From Heterohyrax brucei (taxonomy: Eukaryota; Chordata; Mammalia; Hyracoidea; Procaviidae), in contig CM053146.1 in NCBI GenBank assembly GCA_028571685.1, forward strand, positions 116,721,431 through 116,785,430: a DNA stretch of 64,000 nt, read 5' to 3'. Shown one piece after another: positions 45,911 through 57,838 of the stretch (positions within the stretch are counted from its first letter, which is position 1; every line of letters starts with the position of its first letter). The position numbers and the translations under genes were made by a program. Below the pieces are notes generated by a model. That model was not told the origin of the DNA, made no database searches, and saw only the letters and a program-made list of their open reading frames with translations.

Positions 45911-46789
45911 AAACAAGTTGGGAGCTCTGCTTCAGAGTTGTTTTAGAGCAAGTCTCTTAGGTACCATTGCTATGGTGAGGTATACTGTAAAATAAGCTTT
46001 GTTCCTTTAAGACGGCACTTGGCTGGCTCCTTTAAGACAACCATATAACATATTAAAACACTGATTTCTAATCATGTGGTAAGTCCCTCTTTAAAGGGAT
46101 TTGGTTGCACCTAATAAGTCTCCCTAAAACTAAATCTTCTTTGTGTTTATTGTGGGTCTGCTCTGTAAATCCTACTAGAAAGAGTGAACATACATATTAT
46201 CAGTGAGTGAGAATGGGATTTCAGGAAATATGCCTGTTCAGTGAAAACTGATGGTGGGAAACAGAACAAAAGCCATGTCCTAAAAGTGAGCTATATTATG
46301 GAGGCAGATGGTCAACTGAAAGTATATCATTCACCATAACTTGGTCTAAACTAATTACCTAATGCAAGAAACAGATGTCCAGGGAGCCTCATAAACAGAA
46401 ATGATATGTGGGGGACTTTACAGTGTAGCCAAAATTATGACAGCTATTAAAATGTCATTGATGTCCAAAAGTAAAAAAAAAAAAACCTACATTAAATAAG
46501 ATTTTACGATCAGTTTCCCCCTCAGGAATTCACAGCATGTTATCAACAGCAACATGACTCATGCATATTAGTAACCATAAAGTGGGGCTTTCTGGGAGAT
46601 TGCTCATTCTGTATAGGTCATTGGTGTGCCACTGTTGAAATTACTGTTTTGTGGATTAAATTGTATCCTTATGACCTGAAAACATAAACTCACTTCTGAA
46701 GGTTTCCAGGGCCCAGGCAGGATATGTTCATAAAACCACTGAACCCTTTGCTGTGTCCTTAAAGGGAAGCCACTGGCTATGAACAACTA
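45911..46789. other. No gene recognised
   Basis: About 0.9 kb of unassigned sequence with an A run near 46475-46487. Confidence 0.35.
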
Positions 46790-47420
46790 TCTCCTTTGCC
46801 ATGAGACCTGAGGGACTAGGGGGTACCAGGCTACAATAATTGTATATTTTCATTCAAGATTCCATAGAAGAATCCTGATCAAAAGGGGGGAATGTAGAAC
46901 AGATTTTCAAGTGTTCACAGACTTTAGACTTTCTGGAGCCATGACTGATTAATGAACCCCTGAAACTCTTCCCTGAGATAATCTCTAAACCTTAAATCAG
47001 AAATATCTCCTAATGTCATCTTAAAACTGTAAAATAGTTTAGCTTATCTGTTTGAGCATCATGGTCTTCTAAGAGCTGTCTAAATGGGCGTAAGTTGACT
47101 ATAGCAACTCAAAAGATTAGATGGGAACTTTAGAGGACAGTGAGTATATGCTAATGAAGGGAACATGACTCAGAAAAGGAAGGTGAGAATGGTTGCACGA
47201 CTCAGTGTAATTAGTGTCATTAAATTGTACATGTAGAAACTGATGAATCGATGTATGTTCTGTTGTGTATGGAAATTTGAGTACTGTAATGTAGCTAAGA
47301 GCTATGACTACTAACCCAAATGTCAGTAGTTTGAGTCTACCAGATGCTCCTAGGAAACTCTGTGGGGTAGTGCTACACTGTTGTCATGTATATTATCAAC
47401 AACAACAAAATAAATAAAAT
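46790..47420 (+). mobile_element. L1 3' UTR and tail, split by an AfroSINE fragment
   Basis: gatcaaaaggggggaatgta, gaacccctgaaactcttccc, aaccttaaatcagaaatatc and gtacatgtagaaactgatga follow the L1 3' UTR. The end atattatcaacaacaacaaa resumes after an AfroSINE fragment at 47295-47384. Confidence 0.8.
47295..47384 (+). repeat. AfroSINE fragment
   Basis: gtagctaagagctatgacta, then gtttgagtctaccagatgct and gaaactctgtggggtagtgc. It lies inside the L1 tail. Confidence 0.8.
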
Positions 47421-47532
47421 GGAAAGAAAAACTAAAAAAGGAAGCCAGTGGGAAAATTGACACCTGGTATAAGAGGAACAAGGTCAGGCTTCTGAACTCC
47501 CAGTTTATTTTGGTCTCTATTAGACCACATTA

Positions 47533-47735
47533 GGCATGAAGGTGGCACAAATGGTTAAGTGCTCAGATATAACTAAAAGATTGGTGGCTTAAAGCCACCA
47601 AGAGGTGCCTAGGAAGAAAGGTCTGCCAACTTCTGAAAGTCGTAGCCTTGAGAACTCAGTGAAGCAGTTCTACTCTGCACACACACAGCCACCAAAAGTT
47701 GGAATCGACAGTGGCAACTAACACCACCACCAGTG
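47533..47735 (+). repeat. AfroSINE
   Basis: gaaggtggcacaaatggtta head, tgcctaggaagaaaggtctg middle, ggaatcgacagtggcaacta tail. Confidence 0.9.
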
Positions 47736-48168
47736 GTATTTGTGCATTGTTTTTCTGTACCACCTTCATGGGCAATGTGATCTAACTGCACCGTAGGGTT
47801 TTCTTGGCTGCAACCTTTACAGGAACTGAGCACTTGGTTTTGTTTCTTGTGGAGTGGAGGGAGCTCTGATTAGGTCAAATAGTAGCTTATACGTTTCTAC
47901 TTTCTATTATTTTCCCTTACTAAGAAATATTTCTAATAGTATAGAGAACAACATAACAAATACCATTAATAAAACTAATAAGATTTAAACAGTGCTGATG
48001 GTTTTCTGTATTTGTTTCATATCTGCAGAGGGAGGCATGAGGAAGAAAAAGCACTGCAGATAGAATTGGGAAGAACTTTTCCAAGTCCATACCCCTCCCT
48101 TCTCAGGGGCAATCCCTGCCTTGAAATTAATGTGCATCCTCTTGTCCATGATTTTACATATGAACACA
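47736..48168. other. AfroSINE-like remnant and unassigned DNA
   Basis: gggttttcttggctgcaacc at 47797-47816 looks like an AfroSINE remnant; the rest is unassigned. Confidence 0.4.
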
Positions 48169-48330
48169 AGTGGAAACCCTGCAGACATAATGGTTAAGGG
48201 CTCTGCTAACCAAAACAGCAGCAATTCAAACTTTCCACTTGCTCCCTGGAAACTCTATGGAGCAGTTCTACCCTGTTCTATAGAGTTGCTATGAGGAAGA
48301 ATGGACTCGGTGGCCAGCCAAGCCAAGTGA
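48169..48330 (+). repeat. AfroSINE
   Basis: gtggaaaccctgcagacata head, gctccctggaaactctatgg, gaatggactcggtggccagc tail. Confidence 0.9.
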
Positions 48331-48649
48331 GTTTGTTTTTATATACATGAGTCTGCATAAAGATTATATAGAAGCAAAATGGCAATTTGTTTACTATGAA
48401 GAGTGACCGAAAGAGCTGCAGGACTTCTCTGCAGTATTTTAGGGACAAAAAGGATAAAATTCACAGAGTGAGCTTGAAGAAATAGCAGAAAAATAAGAAA
48501 ATACTCTGCTTGCCCCATTGAGTCGAGTTTAATCAATAAACTTGGTATATGCATTTGGCCATGAAATATTTTTATCTTTATTAATAATTTTAAAAATGTA
48601 ATATTTCATACACAAAAGAATACACTCAAAAGAAGTATATGAGGCTGCT

Positions 48650-48885
48650 GTTGTTAGGTGCCATCAAGTCAGGTCTGACTCATGGAGGCCCCATGTGTGC
48701 AGAGTAGAACCGCTCTATAGGGTTTTCAAAGCTGTGATCTTTCAGAAACAGACTGTCAGGCCTGTCTTTTGAGGTGACTCTGACTCTATGGCACTTGGCT
48801 TGGCTGGCTGGCTGGGTAGGTTTGAAAAACCTATCTTTTGGATAGTAGTCCAGGGTCTAACTATTTGCACTACTCAAGGACTCCA
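48650..48885 (-). repeat. AfroSINE
   Basis: gctgttgttaggtgccatca start, gggttttcaaagctgtgatc middle, an internal gcacttggcttggctggctg expansion, then ctactcaaggactcc. Confidence 0.85.
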
Positions 48886-48895
48886 TATGTAGAGC

Positions 48896-49096
48896 TGTGG
48901 TTCTAAGCTGGGGGTGATATTTTGTCCCTAGAAGGTACATGGCAGTATCTGGAGACAGTTTTGGTTGTCATAACTAGGTAGGGGATTTTCTGTCATCTAC
49001 CGAATGCAAGCCATTCAGCAATGCCCAGGACGGCCCCCCATTAAAAAAAGTCACCGGTTTCAAAATGTCAGTGATGCTGAGAATGACAAACCCTAA
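48896..49096 (+). repeat. MER20-like hAT MITE
   Basis: gctgtggttctaagctgggg, tatctggagacagttttggt, gtcataactaggtagggg and a final gagaatgacaaacccta follow MER20. Confidence 0.8.
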
Positions 49097-49833
49097 TACA
49101 AGGTAATGAAGAGTAACAACCAAACACATACCACGCCTCACCATCCGGCTTAAGAAGTGAAGTGAAAACTTCCTTTCACAACAGAAGCCACCACTACGTT
49201 GAATTGTGAATTTATCATTCCTTGGCTTTTCTTTACAATTTTACCCCATTTGCATACCTACCTAAAATTATGTTGTTTTGTTTTGCACATTTTAAAACTT
49301 CATATAGATGGAATCTAGCTGTATTTTGCTTTTTCATTTTACATTTCTCTGCTCCTTCCACGGGAAAGCATCAAGTTCATTTAGTTCATTCATTGTCCTC
49401 AGCTGCAAAATTTTCCATTGTCGTTCTACTCCTTTCCATTTTTACACCATTGTTTGGGTTGTTTGCCATTTTCTGCTACTACAAACAACATTGTTACGTA
49501 CATTTTTCCATGTGTCTTTTGATACACACGGGAAATTGTTTCTCTATGGCATCTAGCTTGGAAGTAAGTTGCTGAGTCACAGGTTACATGTGTTTTTCTT
49601 ACTCTACTATAAAATGTCAAAGTGGTTGAAATAAGTGCATTCCCACCAGCTGCATGTAAGGGTTCTGGTGCTCCACAACTTTGCCAACAGGGGATTGTGT
49701 GACTTTACAATTTCTGCCTAACTGGTGAGTTTAAATGATATATTATATGGTCTCATTTGCATGTCTTCCACTTCTAATAAGGGAACATCTTTTCATATGG
49801 TGATTGGCTCTTTTTGGTTCCTTTCAGTGAAAG

Positions 49834-49960
49834 GGAGCCCTGGTGGTGCAGTGGTTAAGTCTTTGGCTGTTAACCAAAAAGGTGGAAACCCTATGAGGCG
49901 GTACTACTCTGCCCTATAAGATTACTTTGAGATGGAATTGATTTGGAGGCAAAATTTTTT
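49834..49960 (+). repeat. AfroSINE, internally deleted
   Basis: gggagccctggtggtgcagt head; B-box region missing (aaccaaaaaggtggaaaccc joins head to tail). Confidence 0.9.
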
Positions 49961-50049
49961 AGTAAAATGCTCAGTCATGAGTTTTGCCTGATAAGTTGTT
50001 TGTCTTTTCTGTTTCTTGGAGCTTCTAAACTTTCGGGGTGCTACTCTTC

Positions 50050-50480
50050 TGCTTCTGGAGTCACTGAGTGGTGGAAACGGTTAACGTGCTCAGCGACTAA
50101 GTGAAAGGCTAATGGTTTGAGTTTTGCCACAGACGCCTTAGGAGAAAATTCTGGCTGTCTACTTTGGAAAAATCAGCCACTGAAAACCACATGGAGCACA
50201 GTTCTATTTTGACAAATTTCAAAAAAGGAAAACCAAACCCACTGCCACTGAATCAATTAGGTGGCTGTAAATTGGAGTTGACTAGACAGCAACTTGGAAA
50301 CTCCGGTATGTAGCATAGTGGCTAAGTGCTACAGCTGCTAACAAAAACATTGGCAGTTTGAATCCACCAAGTGCTTCTTAGAAACTCTGTGGGGCAATTC
50401 TACTCTGTCCTATAGGGTCGCTATATGAGTTGGAATCAACTGGACAGCAATGGGTTTGTTTTTGTTTTTTTTAGACAGCA
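50050..50480 (+). repeat. AfroSINE cluster
   Basis: One copy at 50055-50215 (ggtggaaacggttaacgtgc, aatcagccactgaaaaccac), a short reverse tail at 50230-50262 and a clear copy at 50297-50480 (gtagcatagtggctaagtgc, cctatagggtcgctatatga). Confidence 0.85.
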
Positions 50481-50505
50481 ACAGGTTTAATATCCTTTTA
50501 GTCTC

Positions 50506-51045
50506 TGTCATGGTTTGAATTGTGTCCCCCCAAAAATATGTGCAGCCACGTGGCTGAGATATGATTCCCAGTATCGTGGGACTCTCCTTCATTTTTTGGT
50601 TTTGCTAGACAGCACTTGGCTAAACTGTGTGTTAAAGGATTAGGGTGGGGCTACAAATTCCTGCATAGAATTGCATCCCTGGTCGGCTGTAGGGGGAGTT
50701 TCCCCAGAGTGTGGCTTGCCCCACCCTTAATGTTTTCAGCCTGCAAGAGATAAAAAGGAGAGAAGAAACAAAGGAAAATGGGAGCCTCGTTACCATCAAG
50801 AGAGCAGCACCGGGAGCAGAGCCCGTCCTTCAGACCAGAGGTTCCCTCACTAAGATGCTCCCTGGACAAAGACTGATGCAATACCGGACTTTCCTGCAGA
50901 ACCGACAAGGGGAAAGCCTTCCCCTGGAGCGGTCACCCTGAATATGGACTTGCAACCTACCGGACTGTGTAAGAATAAACCTTCCTTTGCTAAAGCCATC
51001 CACTCTGTGGTATTTCTGTTAGAGCAGCCCTAGCTGACTAAAACA
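50506..51045 (+). mobile_element. Solo LTR of a MaLR-type retroelement
   Basis: 540 bp from tgtcatggtttgaattgtgt to tagctgactaaaaca, with MLT1-like order (wide gtgtccccccaaaaatatg start, gagataaaaaggagagaaga, gtaagaataaaccttccttt, ggtatttctgttagagcagc). Flanked by a perfect 5-bp duplication gtctc at 50501-50505 and 51046-51050. No internal sequence, so it is a recombinational remnant. Confidence 0.9.
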
Positions 51046-51054
51046 GTCTCTTTT

Positions 51055-51669
51055 ACTCTAGACTAGCCAACTAGGCTTTTTTTTTTTTAAGATCTTGACT
51101 TTTTGAAGAGACCAGATGAATTGTTTTGGAAAATAATTCACTTTGTAACTTTATTGCTGTTACTTTGTGGTGATACCTTACTTATTCCTTTAGCTCATAT
51201 AATTTCCAGTAAACTATATGTTGGTTTAAAAGACTTCTTTAGATTCAGGTTAACATGGTTGACAAAAAAGACACAGGTGCTGTGTATTTCACAATACATC
51301 GCCTCAGGAGGCACACGATGTCAGCTCATCTCGCTATTATTGACATCTGGTTTGACCCTTCGGTGTTCAGTGCTCAAGATACTAAGTATTATTTAAGTGA
51401 AGACATTATCTCCAGTATCTCCAGTATAAAGGTTCATTTTTCCATTCTGCCATTAGCAAGCAATCTTAGGGTAATTCTTTGATACTGTGCAAATATCCTG
51501 TTCTCTTAATAACCTGTCATCTAATAATTTTACCTTGAACTGATGATCCATGCCCCCATTAATTATTTCACTTGAGGTAGGAAGGTGGGAGGTTTTAACA
51601 TTCTTTTCTTTCTTCTACATTAATCAGCCAGGACTCTTATTTAAAGAGAAGCTTTTATCATCAGCTAGG
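51055..51669. other. No gene recognised
   Basis: T run at about 51078-51089; overlapping short reading frames without domains. Confidence 0.35.
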
Positions 51670-51995
51670 AATTGTTAGGAGTCAACCAGTTGGTTTTGGC
51701 TCCTGGGGAGTCTGTGTGCAACAGAACAAAGCAACGTCCTGTCCTGCATTGTCCTCACAGTCACCATCGTGCTTGAGCCGTTGTCCCAGTTGCTATGTCA
51801 ATCCATCTCACTGAGGGTCTTCTTTTTCCTTGACCTTCTGCTTTACCGAGCGTGCTGTCCATCTCCACAGACTGTTCCCTCCTAATGACATATAACATGT
51901 AAGAGGAAGTCTTGCCAACTTTGCTTCTAAGGGGCATTCTGGTTGTATTTTCTTTGTAACCTTTGGTTTTTCCTGGACGGGTCAGGTTAAATTAA
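51670..51995 (-). mobile_element. BovB/RTE LINE, 3' end fragment
   Basis: aatccatctcactgagggtc, accgagcgtgctgtccatct and cttctaaggggcattctggt are the reverse of the BovB C-terminal coding end. Confidence 0.85.
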
Positions 51996-52032
51996 AGCAA
52001 AGATTCTTAATTTAGTATTCTTAGTGATCCAA

Positions 52033-52192
52033 GAGGAAACCCTGGTGACTTAGTGGTGAAGAGCTGCAGCTGCTAACCATGAGGCTGGCAGTTCGAATCC
52101 ACCACATGCTTCTTGGAAACTCTATGGGGCAGTTCTGCCCTGTCTTACAGAGTAGCTACTAGTCAGTATTGACTGGACAGCAGTTAGTCTGG
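52033..52192 (+). repeat. AfroSINE
   Basis: gaggaaaccctggtgactta head, gcagttcgaatccaccacat (intact B-box-like GTTCGAATCC), cagtattgactggacagcag tail. Confidence 0.92.
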
Positions 52193-53000
52193 GTGATCTA
52201 AGGCACACTTCAGGGGAGTTTCCCACAATTGTAAACAAAACGGTGTACATGTGGAGGAGGTCTGTGGGGTACTCGGATTCCCAAAGGTGTCTGCGATACC
52301 CCTGACAGACTAAGAACTATACTTCTAAATTTTCCTGGAGGTACAATGTAACATATGGAGTTTTTTTTTTCTGACTCAGATGTAAGAACTCTAATCACAT
52401 TAGAAATATCAACATGTTCTGCTCAGAATGTGTATTGCTGATTAAAGGGCTAACAGAAGCTTGACAGAGAAAGTGAAGGAAGAAGAGTGCAACTGCTAAT
52501 TAGGATCCCATTTATGGTGGTATTGTGAAGAATAATAATTTCTTAGCTTAAGTATTACTCAGTATGTTGGTATAAGTACTATTAGGGAAAAATAGTGACT
52601 AACCTGGGTTCCTTGTGAAACTGTAAAATTTAAACATACTGTAAAGATTAAAACATCATCCTTTACTGATAGGCAGTAATGACTCTGGTGCTGACAGGTA
52701 GGCTTAGTTCAAGCATTTCATAGATGATTAAAGTTAACGAGTGAAGTGTAAGCAGGACCCTGCTTAATGAGGGTGCTAATTGTTTTTCTTGCTGCAAATA
52801 TTAGTGCTGCTTTTAACCACAATATACAGAAGATTAGGAGCCAATTCATTATATTTTGTTTAATGAGCTATATTTATCCACTATAATAGCATTGTTAAAT
52901 TCACATAGTACTCTTCTTTATATTCAAAGCTCTTTATTAGAGCATGCTATTTTAAGCTCGAAGTCGATCCTTTGTCAGAGGCAAGGCAGAAATAGTACGC
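52193..53000. other. Repeat-poor AT-rich block
   Basis: No repeat recognised from about 52400 to 53000. It contains several tnaattg/attaa homeodomain-like words (gtgctaattgtttttcttgc, gaagattaggagccaattca). It may be a conserved noncoding element. Confidence 0.35.
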
Positions 53001-53251
53001 CTAGTTTAGCATAGTAGTTAAGAGCTCAGACTCTGAAATCAGGTAGCCTGGCTTTGAATATAATGGCCCTGCACTTGCTAGCTTTGTGATCTCAGGGAAG
53101 TTACCTGACCTCTCTGTGCCTCAGTTGTCTCATTCATAAAGTGAGAAAAGTGATAGTAGGTTACGGTCACACAGGGGACATTATCTATTGTAAAGAGCTT
53201 AAAGTAATGCTGGTACATAGCAAACTTCATCAGTGTAAGTCATTAATATCC
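53001..53251 (+). repeat. MIR SINE, nearly full length
   Basis: tagcatagtagttaagagct, gcacttgctagctttgtgat, gcctcagttgtctcattcat and taaagagcttaaagtaatgc follow the MIR consensus closely. It is the best MIR in the window. Confidence 0.92.
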
Positions 53252-53407
53252 TCAGTTATACTCCTGCTCCCACAGTCTTTCACAGAGCATCCGGAATGAT
53301 CCTTAAAGCCAGGAGTCACCTTATGTCACCTGGTTGCTTAAAGTGCTCTGAGGATTGCCCACCACAAAATAAATGAAATTCAAACTGTTTGTCATGGTTG
53401 TGTATAG

Positions 53408-53637
53408 GCTAACCAGTTGCCATCCAGTCAGTTCGAACTCATAGCAATCCCGTGTGTTCCAAGGCAGAATCTCAATCACAGGGTTTTCACTGGCTGTGAT
53501 GTTTTGGAAGTAGATCAACAGTTTTTTTCTTCAGAGGTGACTTGGGGTAGACTTGAACTGTCAACCTTTGAATCATCGCCATTTCAGTCTCCATTCTTTT
53601 AAGTTGCAGCCAAGCACTGTAACATTTGTGCCATTCA
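53408..53637 (-). repeat. AfroSINE, long form
   Basis: ccagttgccatccagtcagt, cagggttttcactggctgtg, gtagacttgaactgtcaacc, ending in a tgtgccattcagga head. Confidence 0.75.
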
Positions 53638-53639
53638 GG

Positions 53640-53790
53640 AAGTCACTTATCGTCTCCGTCTGGTCCAACTGCTGCGGATACACTGGTGTCTTCTGTTTTT
53701 CAAATAGACCAACCTCTTTTTCTCCTTCAGGGCCTTCGCCTGGAGTGCTGTTGTCCCAGCCCTCAGACCCCTCCTCACTCTTGTCTCAGA
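53640..53790 (+). repeat. L2 LINE fragment
   Basis: ccttcagggccttcgcctgg and gtgctgttgtcccagccctc match the L2 3' region. Confidence 0.5.
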
Positions 53791-53834
53791 TGAAGGCAGA
53801 TTGGGGACCACAGGCGCCTTCCCTTACTGCCTAG

Positions 53835-53999
53835 AAACCAAACCCAGTGCTGTCAAGTTGATTCCAACTCTTAGAGTCCCTATAAGGCAGAGTAGAACTG
53901 CCCCCTGTTGTTTGTAAGGGCTGCCTGGTGGATTCAAACTGCCGACCTTTCTGCTTAGCAGATGTAGCGCTTAACCAGTATGCCACCAGGGTTTCCCTT
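53835..53999 (-). repeat. AfroSINE
   Basis: aaacccagtgctgtcaagtt, gtggattcaaactgccgacc, cttaaccagtatgccaccag. Confidence 0.93.
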
Positions 54000-56264
54000 A
54001 CCGGACTACCCGACCTACACTACACTCGGCCATTGTCACTGCCTTGTTTAATGAATAGATAAGTAAGTGTCTGTGAACTTCAGGGCTCAGGGCAGGCTAT
54101 CATCATCGGTCCCAGATTTATTCTATTTTCTTTATAGTGCTTATCACATAAAGAATGCATCATTGTGCGTATAGGATATTTCTTTATCTGAAGAAAGCTG
54201 TCATGGTGTGTAAGTCCCCCGAAACTCAGATTCTTCCTGGTTCATACTGTAGTTCTTTCCTGATGATTTCTCAGCCAGTGATTCTCAAACTTCAGCATGT
54301 GCCAGTACACTCCTTCAGTGTCTGATTCAGTAGGTCAGGGAGGATCTCTTTAGGGAGGTGACATTTCAGCTGGGACCTAAAGGGAAAGTAAGACTTCAGT
54401 GACACAGGAGCTAAAGGAAGAAAATTTCAGGCAGAGGGAACAAAGGGTGCAAAGACCCTGAGCTGCGGAAAGAGCTGCCATATTTGAGTAATAGAAGGAA
54501 GGCTGATAGGCTGGAGCTTGGAGAGTGAGCAGGGAAGAATCGTGGGTGGGCAGTGGAGAGGAGGCGTGGGTCAGAGCAGACAGTGCCTGGTTAGTGGTGG
54601 TGAAGAGGCTGGATTTATGAGTACAGTGAGGAGACATTAGGATACCTCAAGCAGGGGAGAAACTTGATCTGATTCATGCTGTGAAAAATGATCACCCAGG
54701 CTGCTGTGTGGAGGGAGCCTTGTCAGAAGGCAAAACTGTCTTTGACCCCTTCCTCTGAAGCCATCATCTGCCCACACCTGTCCTCTGCTGCACTTCCTGA
54801 ATCCCAAACTGCCATAGAACAACTTAAAGGTGCTTTATAGACAATGTAGCCAGCAGATCAATATATTATCTACCTTAATCCCAAATTTGGAAGGAGGTTT
54901 TTAAACTCCCAGACCCAACTTAGTGAACAGCCCAAGTAATCTAGAGAATTCCACATTATGCCTCTCCTGTCCTATTTCCGTGGCTCTGCTGGTCAGACCA
55001 GGAGAGACTCCGTGGTACCCAGAACCCAGGCTGGCTAGTAGCACATGGAGAGACCCAGCCTAGGCTCTGCTCAGCAAGGTTAAATAAGAATGAACAAATC
55101 ACTCCAAAGAGAACTGTCTTTTGTGACAGCACCAGTGGGCAATGGCAGCAGGACTAGAAGCTTCGAAGAGACATAGGGAGATGTCATGAGGTAGCAGGGA
55201 CCACACAGACAAGGCTTGGAAGTAGAGCTAGAAGCAAGCAGAAAGTATTGCTAAGCTTAAGAGGCCGAGGAGAGAATGTTGGTTGTGGCAGAAAAGGTAG
55301 AAATCAAGGCAAAGAGATGCTGCTGGGAGTGGACTGAGGGGAAGCGTGGGGAACCGCGGTCCCTAGAGGAGTGTTGGGCTCTCCAGAGTGATGCCTTACA
55401 GGTTATGGAAGCTAGTCCTGGCAGCAGGCCTCTGTCCTGGGTCTCCTCCCTGATGGTCTCACATTTCTACACATGTCCTGATAATACCTCCTGTACCGCC
55501 CCATGACGTAGGACAACCCAAGTTCTGTGCCCAAAAGGAAACCTGAGAAACATAGGAATGTACTTATTTCTGGACTCCCTTATACAGCCTTCAAATATAC
55601 TTCCTGGAAGAGTTTAGTGCTGTTCTATCGTATTTTATAAAGCACCGGTGGCTACATGACAGAACCCTAGTCTTCCTGTAGACACCTGGGCTCAGCTTCA
55701 TCAGTGGACCTTATATCTAGTCAGACACATCTTTCACTGGTAGATGGTAGGTTGCTATGATGCTGAAGGAGCTCCTAGGCTAAGATGGACTAGGAAGAAA
55801 TGCCTGAAGATCTGCTTTTGAAAACCAGCCATTGAAAACTGTGTGGATCACAATGATCTTCTCTGCCATCAGTCAAGGAGATGGTGCGGGAATGGGGAGT
55901 GTTTCCTCCTGCTGTGAATAGGGCCCCATGTGTTGAAAGCCAATTCAATGACAGTCAGCAGTAACAGTTGCTTAGGTCAGAAGAATAATTCTTTCATTTT
56001 TAGTTGAAAATTTAGCATCAATTTATCTTTCAGAAAGAAAATAATTCCAGTACCAAAATCCAAGACAGTGAATAAATAACTGTAAGTCATTGTAGAATAG
56101 TAAAATCCTCTCCTAAAAATGTCTCAATCTTTGAGCTGTACTATCATGATTTATATATTTTAGAGTATATAAAAATTTAAGCTGTATCTAAAATACATTA
56201 GTATTTTCTCACAAATACAAAAAGGATGCATGGATTTTTATTCTAAAACTATAAAACACATTGC
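54000..56264. other. No gene; old repeats in part
   Basis: 54270-54345 is MER5A-like (gtgattctcaaacttcagca). 54360-54700 resembles an old mammalian repeat (a gcagagggaacaaagggtgc block). 55790-55980 has AfroSINE-like blocks (gaaaaccagccattgaaaac). The rest is unique; the reading frames here show no domains. Confidence 0.45.
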
Positions 56265-56345
56265 TTGCTAGTCAACTGCAACTCACAGAGACTCTACAGG
56301 ATGGAGCAGAAATGCCCTGCAGTGCTTCCAAGATTGCAAATCTTT
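56265..56345 (-). repeat. AfroSINE fragment
   Basis: gtcaactgcaactcacagag then gcagaaatgccctgcagtgc and ccaagattgcaaatc. Confidence 0.7.
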
Positions 56346-56994
56346 TTTTATTGATTGATTTACCTTTCAGAATAGCTTTTTATTCCTATGCTAACATAGC
56401 ATATTCTTACTTTTATTGTATATTTAGTTCCAGAGTAACATAATGCCTCAAAGTTACCCTATTTATGCCTATGTAACTCTTCACATGATGTAAATTTCTT
56501 ATTTCTCAAGTTCATCCTCTTTTGTTTACTATTATTAAAACTCAATTACATTCACAAAGATACTGCCTCCTGAGATGCATTTACTTAATGAGGGTTACAG
56601 TGTTTATTTATGTTAATTAAAGCTTCAGAAGCATGTATCTGGCACAATCTGAGGATAACTTATTTCTACACCACTCTGATGCATCTATAATGTAGTATTA
56701 CAATGCAAACTGTATTTTTAAGCTGAAATTTTTAATAAAAATAGGACTAATCATATGATGCCACAAAATATTACAGAACTGAAAGTCTTGTAATATTGAG
56801 TTGACATTTTAGTGTTAAGATAGTAACTTCTTACAGACCAAGCCAACTTATTCTGTAGTGTTAATCAGAGGACATTCTGTTAATTTCAAATATAAATAGC
56901 CCCTGAAATATATAATTTCTAAATTTTTTTGATCCTCATCATAGATGTAAATAACATATCCAATTCAGTATTTGCTGAAATCACAATGTATCTT
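56346..56994. other. Repeat-free AT-rich block
   Basis: No repeat recognised over 650 bp. Includes tgttaattaaagcttcagaa and other homeodomain-like words; possible conserved noncoding DNA. Confidence 0.35.
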
Positions 56995-57225
56995 ACGACT
57001 TGACGTTGTCTTGCTTTACATGCCTCATCTTGTTAGTACTCCCAATGACCTCTAACTGTGGGTTTTACACTCCTCTTTTATAGATCAGGAAACAAGTCTG
57101 GAGAAGTTAGGTGACCAAGGTCACAGAGGTAACTGGCAGAGCTCCAGGAAATGAATGTAGGTGTTTTGACTTAAAGCCCAGAGCTCTTTCTGTGACATTG
57201 CACCTGTCACTAGCCAAACTCTAAT
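56995..57225 (-). repeat. MIR SINE
   Basis: tagatcaggaaacaagtctg, ggtgaccaaggtcacagagg and gcccagagctctttctgtga follow reverse MIR. Confidence 0.75.
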
Positions 57226-57245
57226 ATTTTCCCAACAGCAGGCTG
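57170..57245 (+). repeat. Displaced duplicate, copy A
   Basis: acttaaagcccagagctctt through tattttcccaacagcaggct recurs at 58728-58803 with few differences and one 6-bp gap. It extends beyond the MIR end into otherwise unique sequence. Confidence 0.85.
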
Positions 57246-57412
57246 GTGGGGAATACAGAGATGCAGTAAGACATGGTTCCTGTCATTTCATAGAGGACAA
57301 GACCAGCTAAATATTAGGGGTTGCATGTAAGTAAGTAGTATATGACAGCAACGGTGAAGTCAGAGAGAGATTCCTGTTACAGTGATGTAGTTGTAGCTAA
57401 TCTATCATAGCA

Positions 57413-57525
57413 TAAACCCACTGGCAGTAAGTTGGTTCTGACTCATAGTGACCCTATACGCAGAGTAGAACTGCTTCATAGAGTTTCCAAGGAGAGCCTG
57501 GAGGATTTGGACTGCTGACTTTTTC
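57413..57525 (-). repeat. AfroSINE, truncated
   Basis: aacccactggcagtaagttg, gactcatagtgaccctatac, then ggactgctgactttt where it ends. Confidence 0.88.
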
Positions 57526-57621
57526 TATTCTAGCATAGTAAAATGTATTTTGTGTAGTAAAGTATAGTGTGCTTATTTTCTGTCCTTTTAATGTTATGTA
57601 TAGTCATATACGTGTATATAT

Positions 57622-57838
57622 AAGAGTCTCTTGGTGGTAAAGTCATTAACATGCTTGGCTATTAACTAAAAGGCTAGAGATTTGAATCCACCCAGAAGTG
57701 CCTTTGAGGAAAGACCTGGTTACTTACTTCCATAAAACAACAGCCACAGAATACCCTATGGAGCACAGTTTTACTCTGACACAAATGGTGTCACCACGAG
57801 TTGTGATCACCTCGAAGGCAAATGGTTTATACACATGT
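57622..57838 (+). repeat. AfroSINE, long form
   Basis: gagtctcttggtggtaaagt head, gagatttgaatccacccaga, ctatggagcacagttttact, cacctcgaaggcaaatggtt tail. Confidence 0.88.

Larger units (their letters stand above)
48570..50045 (-). mobile_element. Old L1 (L1M-type) 3' region, several times interrupted
   Basis: Blocks such as ccatttttacaccattgttt, gtgcattcccaccagctgca, gtggttgaaataa and ggtctcatttgcatgtcttc follow the reverse of the terminal ORF2/3' region of old mammalian L1. Interrupted by AfroSINEs (48650-48885, 49834-49960) and a MER20-like element (48896-49096). No intact coding. Confidence 0.75.

Noticed and set aside
49222-49575. 117-codon hydrophobic reading frame, considered as a membrane protein
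   Set aside because: It is antisense to an old L1; T-rich DNA gives the hydrophobic residues.
52033-52192. tRNA-like A and B boxes
   Set aside because: They belong to the tRNA-derived head of an AfroSINE; no complete cloverleaf.
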